A program made the translations under genes and the position numbers. A DNA stretch of 58,880 bases, from NCBI GenBank assembly GCA_003252455.1, contig QKED01000079.1, forward strand, positions 1 through 58,880. Direction: 5' to 3'. This document shows positions 39,703 through 49,192 of this stretch, in pieces; the first letter of the stretch is position 1; every line of letters begins with the position of its first letter. The stretch is from Gammaproteobacteria bacterium (GTDB lineage Bacteria; Pseudomonadota; Gammaproteobacteria; Thiohalomonadales; Thiohalomonadaceae). The notes beneath the pieces were generated by a model. That model worked only from the letters and a program-made list of their open reading frames with translations. It was not told the origin of the DNA and did no database searches.

Positions 39703-42700
39703 TGGGGTTGCGTTCGCTCTCGTTTCGCGCCAAGACCATCCTCGGCATCGCGTTGATCGAGGCGCTGCTGCTCGCCCTGCTCATCAGCCAGGTGCTCTAC
39801 TACCTGCACGACAGCACCGAGACCCAGCTACAACAGCGCGCCGCCAGCGTCAGCTCGTTGGTGGCCGGGGCGGCCAAGGAGGCGGTGCTCTCGCACGACC
39901 TGGCGCGGCTGCTCAACCTGGTCGACGAGACCATGCGCAATCAGGACATCGTCTACGTCAGCATCCTCGACGAGGAGGGCAAGGAGCTGGCCCGACGCGG
40001 CCACTCGGCACGCGCCGCCGGGGAGGCCTTCAGCAGCGACTTCCATGTGGAGCAGACCGACGATCAGGTGTTCGACGTGCAGGTGCCGATCCGCGTCGCC
40101 GGCATCGACTACGGGCGCGTCGAGCTGGGCCTCGATGTGCGTCGCGTGCAGGAGATCGCCCGCGACGCGCGCGACCTGAGCCTGGCCATCGCCGCGTTGG
40201 AGATGTTCCTGGTGGCGCTCTTCTCCTACATCCTCGGCGCCTATCTGACCCGTCAGCTGCGCGTGCTGGAGGCGGGGGCGCGCGCCGTGGCCGACGGTCA
40301 ACTCGGCTACCAGGTGGCGGTGCACGGCGAGGACGAACTGGGCCACACCGCCGCGGCCTTCAACCTCATGTCGCGCCATCTGGAGGAGGACCGCGGGCGG
40401 CGTGACTGCATCATGCGCTCGGCCCTCGACGCCATCATCATGGCCGACCACACCGGCACCATCCTCGAATTCAACCCCGCCGCCGAGCGCATGACCGGGC
40501 TCCCCGGTGTGCGTATGGTGGGCCAGCCACGCCTGTTGGAGCTGGTGCCGATGCGCTATCGCGAGGCCTTTTCGGAGGAGTTGGCGCGGGTCGCCAAGGG
40601 GCAGGTGCCGCAGCTCGCCGGGCAGCGGCTGGAGACCTACCTGCGCCGTGCCGATGGCCACGAACTGCCGGTGGAGCTGGCGTTGGCCAGTTCGCAGGTC
40701 GCCGGGCGGCTGCTCATCACCGGCTATCTGCGCGACCTCACCGAGGAGCGTCGCACCCAGGCGCAGTTGCAGGTCTTCTCCCGTGCAGTGGAGCAGAGCC
40801 CCGCCTCGGTGGTGATCACCGACCTGGCCGGTACCATCGAGTACGTCAATCACAAGTTCGTCGAGGTGACCGGTTATCGCGTGGAGGAGGCGATCGGGCG
40901 CAACCCGCGCATCCTCAAGTCGGGTCTCACCCCGCTGGCGCGCTACCGCGAGATGTGGGGGGCCATCAGCTCGGGCAAGGAGTGGCGTGGCGAGCTGGTC
41001 AATCGCAAGTGCGGCGGTGAACTCTACTGGGAGCAGGTGAGCATCTCACCGCTGCGCGGTCCCGACGGCCACACCACCCACTATCTGGCGGTGAAGGAGG
41101 ATGTGACCGAGCACAAGCGCTCGGTGGAGCGGCTGATGCTCGCCGCCAGCGTCTTCACCCACGCCCGCGAGGGGATCATGATCACCGACGCGGAGGGGCG
41201 CATCATCGAGGTCAACGCCGCCTTCAGCCACATCACCGGCTACCCGCGCGCCGAGGTGCTCGGACAGAACCCGCGCATGCTCAAGTCCGGGCGCCATGGG
41301 GCGGAGTTCTACCACGCCATGTGGCACGACCTGCACAGCAAGGGCCACTGGTACGGCGAGGTGTGGAACAAGGATCGCGAGGGGCGCACCTTCGCCGAGC
41401 TGCTGACCATCAGCGCGGTGCGCGACGACGAGGGGCAGATCCTGCACTACGTGGCGCTCTTCTCCGACATCACCCTGCAGAAGGAGCAGCAGCACCAACT
41501 GGAGCACATCGCCCACTTCGACGCCCTTACCGGCCTGCCCAACCGCGTGCTGCTCTCCGACCGTCTGCACCAGGCGATGGTGCAGGCACGGCGCCGGGGA
41601 CAGGTGCTGGCGGTGGCCTATCTCGACCTGGATGGTTTCAAGCAGGTGAACGACGCCCATGGGCACGAGCTGGGCGACCAGCTGTTGGTGCAGGTGGCGC
41701 GGCGCATGCGCGAGGCGCTGCGCGAGGGGGATACCATCGCCCGCCTCGGCGGTGACGAGTTCGTCGCCGTGCTCATCGACCTGCACCATGGCCAGGAGAG
41801 CGTGCCCATCGTCGAACGGCTGCTCTCCGCCGCCGCCTTGCCGGCGCACTTCCCCGAGGGGATCGTGCAGGTCTCGGCCAGTATCGGTGTCACCTTCTAC
41901 CCGCAGGCGCCGGAGGAGGTGGGGGCCGAGCAGCTGCTGCGCCAGGCCGATCAGGCCATGTATCAGGCCAAGCTCGCGGGCCACAACCGCTACCACCTCT
42001 TCGACGCCGAACAGGACCGCCACGTGCGCGGCCACCAGGAGAGCCTGGAGCGCATCGGGCAGGCCCTGCGTGACGAGGAGTTCGTGCTCCACTACCAGCC
42101 CAAGGTGAACATGCGCAGCGGCGAGGTGGTGGGGGTAGAGGCGCTGATCCGCTGGCAACACCCCGAGAAGGGGACCCTCGCACCCTCCGAGTTCCTGCCG
42201 GTGGTGGAGGGGTTGCCGCTGGGGGTGGCCATCGGCGAGTGGGTCATCGACCGCGCCCTGGGCGAGATGGAGCAGTGGCAGGCGCAGGGGTTGGCACTGC
42301 CGGTGAGCGTCAATGTCGCCGCCCGCCAGCTGCAGCAGGGCGACTTCATGGAGCGGCTGCACGCCCTGCTCGCCAGCCACCCCCGGGTCGAACCGCACCA
42401 ACTGGAGCTGGAGGTGCTGGAGACCAGCGCACTGGAGGACCTGGGCATGGTCGCCTCGGTGATCCGCGCCTGCGACAACCTCGGTGTGCGCTTCGCCCTG
42501 GATGATTTCGGGACGGGCTACTCCTCGCTCACCTATCTCAAGCGGCTACAGGCGGCGCAGCTGAAGATCGACCAGAGCTTCGTGCGCGATATGCTCGACG
42601 ACCCGGAGGACCTGGCGATCCTCGACGGTGTGCTCGGGCTTGCCACCGCCTTCCGCCGTGAGGCGGTGGCCGAGGGGGTGGAGACGGTGGAGCACGGGCG

Positions 42701-43169
42701 CATCCTGCTGCAGCTCGGCTGTGAACTGGCCCAGGGCTTTGGCATCGCCCGGCCCATGCCGGCCCAGCAGTTGCCCGAGTGGGTGGCGCAGTGGCGCCCC
42801 GACCCCGTGTGGCGCGAGCAGCGCGCCCTGAGCCGAGACGACCTGCCGCTGCTCTACGCCGGGGTGGAGCACCGCGCCTGGATCCGCGCCATCGAGCAGT
42901 TGCTGGGCGGGGCGCACGCCACCCCGCCGCCACTCGACCACCGCCAGTGTCGCTTCGGCCACTGGCTGCAGACCAACGGTCGGCGGCGCTACGCCAACCA
43001 CCCGGCGATCCAGGAGATCGAGCGTCTGCACCTGGAGGTGCACGAGTTGGCCCATGTCCTCCTCGGCCTGCACCGTAGTGGGCGCGGCAGTGAGGCACGC
43101 ACCCGCCTGCACGGCCTGTTCAAGCTGCGCGACGCCCTGCTCGACCAGCTCAAGCGGCTGACCGTCTGA
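39699..43169 (+). CDS. Membrane HAMP-PAS3-GGDEF-EAL-CZB bifunctional c-di-GMP sensor
   Basis: The protein has 1156 residues. TM1 (12-36), a periplasmic domain of about 120 residues, TM2 (163-187) and HAMP (185-232) lead to three PAS domains (232-345, 360-475, 480-600), GGDEF (605-770), EAL (790-1035) and CZB (1050-1156). The I-site REGD and RLGGDEF (near 684) are intact. The EAL domain has all catalytic positions (VEALIRW, SVNVA, DDFGTGYSS, LKIDQ, AEGVET). The CZB zinc site is HRAW (near 1057), CRFGHW (near 1084) and HLEVHE (near 1111). The start overlaps the PhnD-type gene by 4 bases. From PAS3 onward it is closely similar to the protein at 35719-38775. Confidence 0.92.
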   Translation: MMGLRSLSFRAKTILGIALIEALLLALLISQVLYYLHDSTETQLQQRAASVSSLVAGAAKEAVLSHDLARLLNLVDETMRNQDIVYVSILDEEGKELARRGHSARAAGEAFSSDFHVEQTDDQVFDVQVPIRVAGIDYGRVELGLDVRRVQEIARDARDLSLAIAALEMFLVALFSYILGAYLTRQLRVLEAGARAVADGQLGYQVAVHGEDELGHTAAAFNLMSRHLEEDRGRRDCIMRSALDAIIMADHTGTILEFNPAAERMTGLPGVRMVGQPRLLELVPMRYREAFSEELARVAKGQVPQLAGQRLETYLRRADGHELPVELALASSQVAGRLLITGYLRDLTEERRTQAQLQVFSRAVEQSPASVVITDLAGTIEYVNHKFVEVTGYRVEEAIGRNPRILKSGLTPLARYREMWGAISSGKEWRGELVNRKCGGELYWEQVSISPLRGPDGHTTHYLAVKEDVTEHKRSVERLMLAASVFTHAREGIMITDAEGRIIEVNAAFSHITGYPRAEVLGQNPRMLKSGRHGAEFYHAMWHDLHSKGHWYGEVWNKDREGRTFAELLTISAVRDDEGQILHYVALFSDITLQKEQQHQLEHIAHFDALTGLPNRVLLSDRLHQAMVQARRRGQVLAVAYLDLDGFKQVNDAHGHELGDQLLVQVARRMREALREGDTIARLGGDEFVAVLIDLHHGQESVPIVERLLSAAALPAHFPEGIVQVSASIGVTFYPQAPEEVGAEQLLRQADQAMYQAKLAGHNRYHLFDAEQDRHVRGHQESLERIGQALRDEEFVLHYQPKVNMRSGEVVGVEALIRWQHPEKGTLAPSEFLPVVEGLPLGVAIGEWVIDRALGEMEQWQAQGLALPVSVNVAARQLQQGDFMERLHALLASHPRVEPHQLELEVLETSALEDLGMVASVIRACDNLGVRFALDDFGTGYSSLTYLKRLQAAQLKIDQSFVRDMLDDPEDLAILDGVLGLATAFRREAVAEGVETVEHGRILLQLGCELAQGFGIARPMPAQQLPEWVAQWRPDPVWREQRALSRDDLPLLYAGVEHRAWIRAIEQLLGGAHATPPPLDHRQCRFGHWLQTNGRRRYANHPAIQEIERLHLEVHELAHVLLGLHRSGRGSEARTRLHGLFKLRDALLDQLKRLTV

Positions 43170-43392
43170 GTGGGCCCGCTCGGGGCCTCTCCACCGCGCG
43201 GGCCGAGGCGTGGCCATTGCCCGCTGGCGCGTCGAATGAGAGCTATTCTCCTAGGACCTGGGTCACCACCGCCCCGAACCTTGCCGTGGCGATGGCGTTT
43301 GCCCCTGGCCGCGTGGTCGATGCGCTGGCGTTGTCACCCCGCGCTGGTTTAAGATCAAACGTTCCCCGATTTCTACCTGGAGTGTTTACCCC

Positions 43393-43647
43393 ATGGCCCG
43401 CGTCACCGTTGAGGATTGCCTCGCCTTCGTCGATAACCGCTTTGAACTCGTGCTGGCCGCCACCAAGCGCGCCCGTCAGCTGGCCAACGGTGCCGAGGCC
43501 AAGCTGGAGTGGGATGGCGACAAGCCCACCGTGGTCGCCCTGCGCGAGATCGCCGAGCAGAAGATCAACCCCAAGGACCTCGACAAGTACAACCCCGAGC
43601 GTCCCGCCCCCACCCCCGTCATGCCGATCCTGGACGACGCCGAGTAA
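43393..43647 (+). CDS. rpoZ: RNA polymerase omega subunit
   Basis: The omega subunit aids RNA polymerase assembly and forms part of a ppGpp-binding site in proteobacteria. The 84 residues show the family pattern: [35 protein letters not shown] and [18 protein letters not shown] 43393 follows CTGGAG. spoT begins 30 bases after its stop. The 223-bp upstream gap presumably holds its promoter because the gmk link is broken here. Confidence 0.97.
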   Translation: MARVTVEDCLAFVDNRFELVLAATKRARQLANGAEAKLEWDGDKPTVVALREIAEQKINPKDLDKYNPERPAPTPVMPILDDAE

Positions 43648-43677
43648 AAAACCTCACACGCGCCTTTGGAGGCCACC

Positions 43678-45789
43678 GTGTTCCTGATCAGCGACCTGTG
43701 CACCATGCTCGAGAGCTACCTCGACAAGGAGCAGGTCGCGGAGATCTACCGCGCCTACCTGTTCGGCGCCGAGGCGCACGAAGGGCAGACCCGCATGAGC
43801 GGCGAGCCCTACATCTACCACCCGATCCAGGTGGCCAAGATCCTCACCGAGATGCGCATGGACAGCCGCAGCATCATCGCGGCGATCCTGCACGACGTCA
43901 TCGAGGACACCCCCTTCGCCAAGGAGCAGCTCGCCGCCCTGTTCGGTGACGACGTCGCCGAGCTGGTCGACGGCGTCAGCAAGCTGACCCACATCCAGTT
44001 CGAGTCCAAGGCCCAGGCGCAGGCGGAGAACCTGCGTAAGCTGGTGCTCTCCATGGTGCGCGATATCCGCGTCATCCTGATCAAGCTCGCCGACCGCCTG
44101 CACAACATGCGCACCCTGGGCGTGATGCGCCCGGACAAGAAGCGCCGTATCGCCCGCGAGACGCTGGAGATCTACGCCCCCATCGCCAACCGCCTCGGCA
44201 TCAACGCCATGCGCCACGAGCTGGAGGAGCTGGGCTTCGCCGCCTACTACCCGATGCGCTACAAGGTGCTCAGCGAGCAGGTGCGCAAGCTCTGTGGCCA
44301 CCGCCGTGAGGTGGTGCAGAAGGTGCTCGGTGCGCTGGAGCAGCGTCTGGCCCAGGAGGGGGTCGCCGGGCGCGTCTTCGGTCGCGAGAAGCACCTCTAC
44401 AGCATCTATAAGAAGATGCGCAGCAAGCACCTCTCCTTCGCCGAGGTGAGCGACGTCTACGCCTTCCGCATCGTGGTGCAGAACGTCGACGCCTGCTACC
44501 GCACCCTCGGCGTGGTGCACAACCTCTACAAGCCGGTGCCGGGCAAGTTCAAGGACTACATCGCCATCCCCAAGACCAACGGCTACCAGTCCCTGCACAC
44601 CACCCTGCAGACCCCCTTCGGCTTCACCATCGAGGTGCAGATCCGCACCGAGGAGATGGACCGCGTGGCCGAGGCGGGCATCGCCGCCCACTGGCTCTAC
44701 AAGAGCGGCGACGGCAACGGCAACATGGCCCAGGCGCGCGCCCGCGAGTGGCTGCGCAGCCTGTTGGAGATGCAGAAGAGCGCCGGTGATTCACTGGAGT
44801 TCCTGGAGCATGTGAAGGTCGACCTGTTCCCTGACGAGGTCTACGTCTTTACCCCCGAGGGGGACATCATGGAGCTGCCCAAGCGCGCCACGGCGGTGGA
44901 CTTCGCCTATGCCGTGCACACGGATGTGGGCAACAGCGCGGTGGCGGTGAAGATCAACCACCGCCTCGCCCCCCTGAGCAGCCGCCTCTACAGCGGCGCG
45001 CGGGTGCAGGTGATCACCTCGCCCGGCGCCCGGCCCAACCCCGCCTGGCTCAACTTCGTCACCACCGCCAAGGCGCGCGCCAACATCCGCCACTACCTGA
45101 AGAACATGCAGCGCCACGAGTCCGAGGTGCTCGGACGCCGCCTGCTCAACCAGGCCCTCGCGGTGCACGCCCTGACCCTCGACAGCCTGCCCCTGGAGCG
45201 CCTCGACCGCCTGCTGCAAGAGCTGCGCCTCGATACGGTGGAGAGCCTGTTGGCCGAGGTGGGGCTGGGTAACCGCATGGCCGCGGTGCTCGCCGAACGG
45301 CTCGCCCGCAGCGAGGAGGAGACGGCGGCGCAGGAGCGGGTGCAGAGCAGCGGCCCGCTGCTCATCAAGGGTACCGAGGGGTCGGTGGTGAGCTTCGCCA
45401 AGTGTTGCCGTCCCATCCCCGGTGACCCGGTGATCGGCTACCTCTCCGCCGGGCGCGGGGTGGTGGTGCATCTGCAGAGCTGCAAGAACAGCGCAGACTT
45501 TCGCAAGCACCCGGAGAAGTGGATCGAGGTGGCCTGGGAGGAGGACGCCGCCGGCGACTTCTCCGTCGACCTGCGCGTGGACGTGAACAACCAGCGTGGC
45601 GTACTCGCCACCGTGGCGGCGGCCATCGCCGAGACCGACGCGAACATCGAGAACGTCACCCTGGAGCAGCGTGACGGTATCAGCACCTCCATCCACCTTA
45701 CCGTGGGGGTGCGTAATCGCAGCCACCTCGCGCGCATCCTGCGTCGCGTGCGTGCGCTGGACCGGGTGCTGCGCATCCACCGAGGCTGA
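43678..45789 (+). CDS. spoT: Bifunctional (p)ppGpp synthetase/hydrolase SpoT
   Basis: SpoT degrades and, weakly, makes the alarmone (p)ppGpp. The protein has 703 residues from the GTG at 43678, which is 5 bases after GGAGG and aligns with the E. coli start; a TTG 12 bases earlier is less likely. The HD hydrolase domain has HDVIEDTPFAKEQ and LIKLADRLHNMRT (residues 40-150). The synthetase domain has GREKHLYSIYKKM, YAFRIVV, DYIAIPKTNGYQSLHTT and VEVQIRTEEM (about 230-340). TGS (VYVFTPEGDIMELPKRATAVDFAYAVH split over two motifs, near 385-440) and ACT (near 625-700) follow. All key motifs are present. Confidence 0.96.
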   Translation: MFLISDLCTMLESYLDKEQVAEIYRAYLFGAEAHEGQTRMSGEPYIYHPIQVAKILTEMRMDSRSIIAAILHDVIEDTPFAKEQLAALFGDDVAELVDGVSKLTHIQFESKAQAQAENLRKLVLSMVRDIRVILIKLADRLHNMRTLGVMRPDKKRRIARETLEIYAPIANRLGINAMRHELEELGFAAYYPMRYKVLSEQVRKLCGHRREVVQKVLGALEQRLAQEGVAGRVFGREKHLYSIYKKMRSKHLSFAEVSDVYAFRIVVQNVDACYRTLGVVHNLYKPVPGKFKDYIAIPKTNGYQSLHTTLQTPFGFTIEVQIRTEEMDRVAEAGIAAHWLYKSGDGNGNMAQARAREWLRSLLEMQKSAGDSLEFLEHVKVDLFPDEVYVFTPEGDIMELPKRATAVDFAYAVHTDVGNSAVAVKINHRLAPLSSRLYSGARVQVITSPGARPNPAWLNFVTTAKARANIRHYLKNMQRHESEVLGRRLLNQALAVHALTLDSLPLERLDRLLQELRLDTVESLLAEVGLGNRMAAVLAERLARSEEETAAQERVQSSGPLLIKGTEGSVVSFAKCCRPIPGDPVIGYLSAGRGVVVHLQSCKNSADFRKHPEKWIEVAWEEDAAGDFSVDLRVDVNNQRGVLATVAAAIAETDANIENVTLEQRDGISTSIHLTVGVRNRSHLARILRRVRALDRVLRIHRG

Positions 45790-45888
45790 CGCCCCTCCCC
45801 CTGAGGTGCTGCGCATCCACTGGGGCTGACGCCCCACCCCCCCCTGAGGTGCTGCGCATCCACTGGGGTGACGCCCCACCCCCTGAGA
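45765..45888 (+). repeat. Tandem repeat derived from the 3' end of spoT
   Basis: Three imperfect copies start at 45765, 45805 and 45848 (periods 40 and 43). Each begins GGTGCTGCGCATCCAC, contains a TGA and continues with a C-rich run. The first copy is the last codons and stop of spoT itself. Copies two and three contain TGGGGC-TGAC-GCCCCA-type hairpins. The array lies wholly at or beyond the stop, so the SpoT C-terminus is unaffected. Confidence 0.85.
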
Positions 45889-45953
45889 GGTGTGCTGGCG
45901 CCACCCGTTCGGTGGTGTGGTCGCACGCACGATGGATCTCGCAGACAAAAAAA

Positions 45954-45977
45954 GAGGAAGGTGGGGGCACCTTCCTC
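45954..45977. terminator. Terminator hairpin after spoT
   Basis: A perfect 10-bp stem (GAGGAAGGTG / CACCTTCCTC) with a GGGG loop is preceded by a run of seven A residues, so it would terminate minus-strand transcription from the convergent gene at 46092. It may also act on spoT read-through. The 302-bp gap between spoT and 46092 otherwise contains only the repeat array and an AT-rich stretch. Confidence 0.75.
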
Positions 45978-46091
45978 AACATGGGTCTTGGGGGATGTAA
46001 GCAGTGTCTGCTTGGCAATGACTATATGAATCCGTATAAAAATAGTCAAGTATTAAGTTGAGAAAATCTCTCGGGTACAGCTCGGGGAGCG

Positions 46092-46784
46092 TCAGCGTAG
46101 GTAGGGGTGAAAGAGCCCCTGGAAGGTCTCCAGGGACTCCTCGATGGCCACCGGCATGCTCTTGGCGAACATGTCGAGCAGCACGATGGCGTTGACGCCA
46201 CTGTCGTTGTGCGCCTTGCGCAGGCGCATGGCCATGGCCTTGTTTACCGTCTCCACCTCGGCGTAGATGTCGAGCAGCCCCTCGAAGTCGAGTTCGGCCT
46301 CGATACCGACACGTTCGCGGAAGTACTGTGCAAGAAGGTACATGGTGGCGGCACGATAGATGGTCTCGTCGGTGCTCGCGAAGGGCAGGTGGAAGCGCGC
46401 CATGGGGCGGAAATAGGCGGTATGCGGGCAGCCGCTGGAGGCCACCAGCAGCCCCATCAGCGAACTCATCCCCTCCTGCGCCGAGGTGGTACGGCTCATG
46501 GTGCGTTCGCCGGTGCGTACCTCGACGCTCACCGGCACGAAGGAGGTCACCTCGCCCATGCGCTCGACCAGATTGACCAGACTCACGGCCAGCGGGCAGC
46601 GCTCGTCATAGGCCACATCGAGGGGGCAGTTGAAGCACTGATGAAACCCCAGGCGCGTCCACTCCGGCAGGTCGTCGGGGGGGAGATCGAGCAGATCGAA
46701 GCTCTCGGGGTCGAGATGGACCACGAACTCCTCGGTCCGGCCATCGTCGAATCGGTAGCTGTATTCGAACTTGAGCGACTGCAT
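46092..46784 (-). CDS. Uncharacterised protein with CxxC...C motif (DUF6901-like)
   Basis: The protein has 230 residues from the ATG at 46784. It opens with an antiparallel-strand pattern (LKFEYSYRFDDGRTEEFVVHLD). It has a cysteine cluster HQCFNCPLDVAYDERCPLA near residues 48-66 and a helical C-terminal half with SSGCPHTAYFRPMARFHLPFA. The cysteines could hold a metal. I associate it tentatively with DUF6901, of unknown function. There is no signal peptide, so it is probably cytoplasmic. It is divergent from gor. Confidence 0.6.
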   Translation of the reverse strand: MQSLKFEYSYRFDDGRTEEFVVHLDPESFDLLDLPPDDLPEWTRLGFHQCFNCPLDVAYDERCPLAVSLVNLVERMGEVTSFVPVSVEVRTGERTMSRTTSAQEGMSSLMGLLVASSGCPHTAYFRPMARFHLPFASTDETIYRAATMYLLAQYFRERVGIEAELDFEGLLDIYAEVETVNKAMAMRLRKAHNDSGVNAIVLLDMFAKSMPVAIEESLETFQGLFHPYLR

Positions 46785-46992
46785 GCGGGGCACTCTTGCT
46801 GCATTGGCAGCGTAACTTTGGCCAAAGGGGTGATAATGTCTCAATCTGTGAACCACTTCAAACCCAATCGATGAATCGGCGACCAGCGGCCCCCAATTCA
46901 GCCCCCTCGCCCCAGCGGGGTGGTGTGGCCGCCTCTGCTATCATCCGCCTTGCCCCAGCGTTGGGCGCGACCAACCAGGAGAACCAGACAAG

Positions 46993-48342
46993 ATGAGCAA
47001 ACACTACGACCTGATCGCCATCGGTGCCGGCAGCGGCGGCCTCTCCGCCGCCGAGCGTGGGGCCATGTACGGCAAGAAGTGCGCGGTGGTGGAGATGGCC
47101 AAGGTGGGCGGCACCTGCGTCAACATCGGTTGTGTGCCCAAGAAGGTGATGTGGAACGGTGCGCACATCGCCCACGCCGTGCGCGATGCGCTGGATTACG
47201 GCTTCGATCTGCAGGTGAATGGCTTCGATTGGGGCAAGCTGGTCGCGGCGCGCGAGGGCTATATCAACGGCATCACCGGCTGGTACGGCAACTACCTGAA
47301 GGACTCCAACATCGACTTCATCCAGGGTAAGGCACGCTTCCATGACGCCAAGACCCTGGAGGTGAACGGCGAGCTCTACACCGCCGACCACATCGTCATC
47401 GCCCCCGGCGGCGCCCCCATCACCCCGGCGATCCCAGGGGCCGAGCACGGCCTCACCTCGGACGGCTTCTTCGCCCTCACCGAGCAGCCGGGACGCGTGG
47501 CCGTGGTTGGCGGCGGCTATATCGCCGTGGAGTTGGCCGGGCTGCTCAATGCGCTCGGTAGCGAGGTCGATCTGTTGCTGCGCGGCCAGCACTTTCTCGC
47601 CGGGTTCGACGACATGCTGCGCGACACCCTGATGGAGGAGATGGTCGAGGCCGGGGTCAACATCCTGCCCAACATCGCCCTGGAGCGGGTCGAGAAGGGG
47701 GCCGACGGTCTACTCACCCTGCACGGCTCTGGCGGCCACACCCTGAGCGGCTTCGACACCCTCATCTGGGCCGTCGGGCGTGCCCCACTCACCGCCGACC
47801 TCAACCTCGAAGCCGCTGGCCTGCGCGCCGACTCGCGGGGCTTCATCCCCACCGACGAGTTCCAGAACACCCAGGTGCCCGGCATCTACTGTGTCGGCGA
47901 TGCCACCGGCCGTGCCCAGCTCACCCCGGTGGCCATCGCCGCCGCACGCCGTCTCGGTGATCGGCTGTTCAATCACCAGAGTGAGCGTAAGCTCGACTAC
48001 ACCAACATCCCCACGGTGATGTTCAGCCACCCGCCCATCGGCACCGTCGGCCTCACCGAGGAGGAGGCGCGCAAGCTGCATGGTGACGCGGTGAAGGTCT
48101 ATCAGACCCGTTTCACCCCCATGTATCACGCCTTCACCCAGCACGGTTCCAAGACCGCCATGAAGCTGGTCTGCGTCGGCGCCCAGGAGAAGGTGGTGGG
48201 TGTACACATCATCGGTCTGGGCGCCGACGAGATGCTGCAGGGCTTCGCCGTGGCGGTGAAGATGGGCGCCACCAAGGCGGACTTCGACAACACCGTCGCC
48301 CTGCACCCTACCAGTGCCGAAGAGTTGGTGACGATGCGCTGA
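46993..48342 (+). CDS. gor: Glutathione-disulfide reductase
   Basis: Gor reduces oxidised glutathione with NADPH. The 449 residues show the class I flavin disulfide reductase layout: FAD motif [15 protein letters not shown], redox-active CVNIGC (Cys42/Cys47), NADPH motif [19 protein letters not shown], second FAD motif [15 protein letters not shown] and the C-terminal active-site base in [14 protein letters not shown]. The length and HPTSAEE end are typical of proteobacterial Gor. ATG 46993 is preceded by AGGAGAACCAGACAAG. Confidence 0.95.
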   Translation: MSKHYDLIAIGAGSGGLSAAERGAMYGKKCAVVEMAKVGGTCVNIGCVPKKVMWNGAHIAHAVRDALDYGFDLQVNGFDWGKLVAAREGYINGITGWYGNYLKDSNIDFIQGKARFHDAKTLEVNGELYTADHIVIAPGGAPITPAIPGAEHGLTSDGFFALTEQPGRVAVVGGGYIAVELAGLLNALGSEVDLLLRGQHFLAGFDDMLRDTLMEEMVEAGVNILPNIALERVEKGADGLLTLHGSGGHTLSGFDTLIWAVGRAPLTADLNLEAAGLRADSRGFIPTDEFQNTQVPGIYCVGDATGRAQLTPVAIAAARRLGDRLFNHQSERKLDYTNIPTVMFSHPPIGTVGLTEEEARKLHGDAVKVYQTRFTPMYHAFTQHGSKTAMKLVCVGAQEKVVGVHIIGLGADEMLQGFAVAVKMGATKADFDNTVALHPTSAEELVTMR

Positions 48343-48576
48343 GGCGAGGCGCTGGTTCCCGCTCGCTCTGGCGGGCATTGACCCTAGCGGGCCGCTGCCA
48401 AACTCAACTCTGGCACTGCGCAGTCCAAGCTTGCGCTTGGGCATGACAGAGCGCGGTGCGTTTGGCGTGCAGAGCCGCTGCCACGCCTGAGGGTCACAGC
48501 CACGCAACGTGTTGGCTTCCCCGGAGCCCGGGCTCTAGCCTGGAGATCCGGTCACTTTCATACAGAAGGTCTCAGC

Positions 48577-49137
48577 ATGACCCTGCGCCCCTTTCTTGAC
48601 CAGACCCCGCGTGTCGCCGACTCGGCACTGATCGACCCCAGTGCCGTGCTCATCGGCGACGTGGAGGTGGGCCCCGATAGCTCATTCTGGCCCTTCGCGG
48701 TGGCGCGTGGCGACGTCAACACCATCCGCGTCGGTGCCCGCTCCAACGTGCAGGATGGCACGGTGCTGCATGTCACCCACGACAATCCGCAGAGCCCAGG
48801 CGGCCATCCGCTGGTGATCGGCGATGACGTCACCGTCGGCCACAACTGTACCCTGCACGGCTGCACCATCCACGGTCCGAGCCTCATCGGCATGGGCAGC
48901 ATCGTGCTCGATGGTGCGGTAGTGGAGCCGGGGGTGATGGTCGGCGCGGGGTCCCTGGTGCCGCCTGGCAAGGTGCTCACCGGCAACAGCCTCTGGCTGG
49001 GGAGCCCGGTGCGCCGGGTGCGGGCGTTGACGGAGGAGGAGATCGCGCGGCTACGCTACTCGGCGGCGCACTATGTGCGGCTGGTCGGGCAGTATCGGCA
49101 GACGGCGGCGGCCGTGGCAGGGAGTGGCGCGACGTGA
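48577..49137 (+). CDS. Gamma-class carbonic anhydrase-like protein (YrdA type)
   Basis: The protein has 186 residues with a left-handed beta-helix hexapeptide-repeat fold (SALIDPSAVLIGDVEVG, IRVGARSNVQDGTVLHVTHD, VTVGHNCTLHGCTI). The metal-binding histidines of gamma carbonic anhydrases are visible (the H in VLHVTH, then GHNCTLH). Such proteins hydrate CO2 or bind metals; activity of the YrdA branch is uncertain. It is a single gene, followed by a short terminator. Confidence 0.88.
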   Translation: MTLRPFLDQTPRVADSALIDPSAVLIGDVEVGPDSSFWPFAVARGDVNTIRVGARSNVQDGTVLHVTHDNPQSPGGHPLVIGDDVTVGHNCTLHGCTIHGPSLIGMGSIVLDGAVVEPGVMVGAGSLVPPGKVLTGNSLWLGSPVRRVRALTEEEIARLRYSAAHYVRLVGQYRQTAAAVAGSGAT

Positions 49138-49146
49138 CCTAGACAG

Positions 49147-49166
49147 GGCCCCGTCAGGGGCCTTTA
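49147..49166 (+). terminator. Short terminator after the gamma-carbonic anhydrase
   Basis: GGCCCC-GTCA-GGGGCC is followed by TTTATCC, 9 bases after the stop. The 6-bp stem is short but GC-only. Confidence 0.6.
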
Positions 49167-49192
49167 TCCGATTCGTGCGCGCTCGGTTCGGC

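Noticed and set aside
43331-43355. TTGTCA/TAAGAT as rpoZ promoter
   Set aside because: The spacer is only 13 bases, too short for a sigma-70 promoter.
43666-43677. TTG start for spoT
   Set aside because: The GTG at 43678 has GGAGG 5 bases upstream and aligns with the E. coli SpoT start.
48343-48576. Possible RNA gene or terminator between gor and the carbonic anhydrase
   Set aside because: Only a 6-bp hairpin (CCAAGC-TTGC-GCTTGG, 48425-48440) without a T-tract was found, and no tRNA cloverleaf could be drawn.
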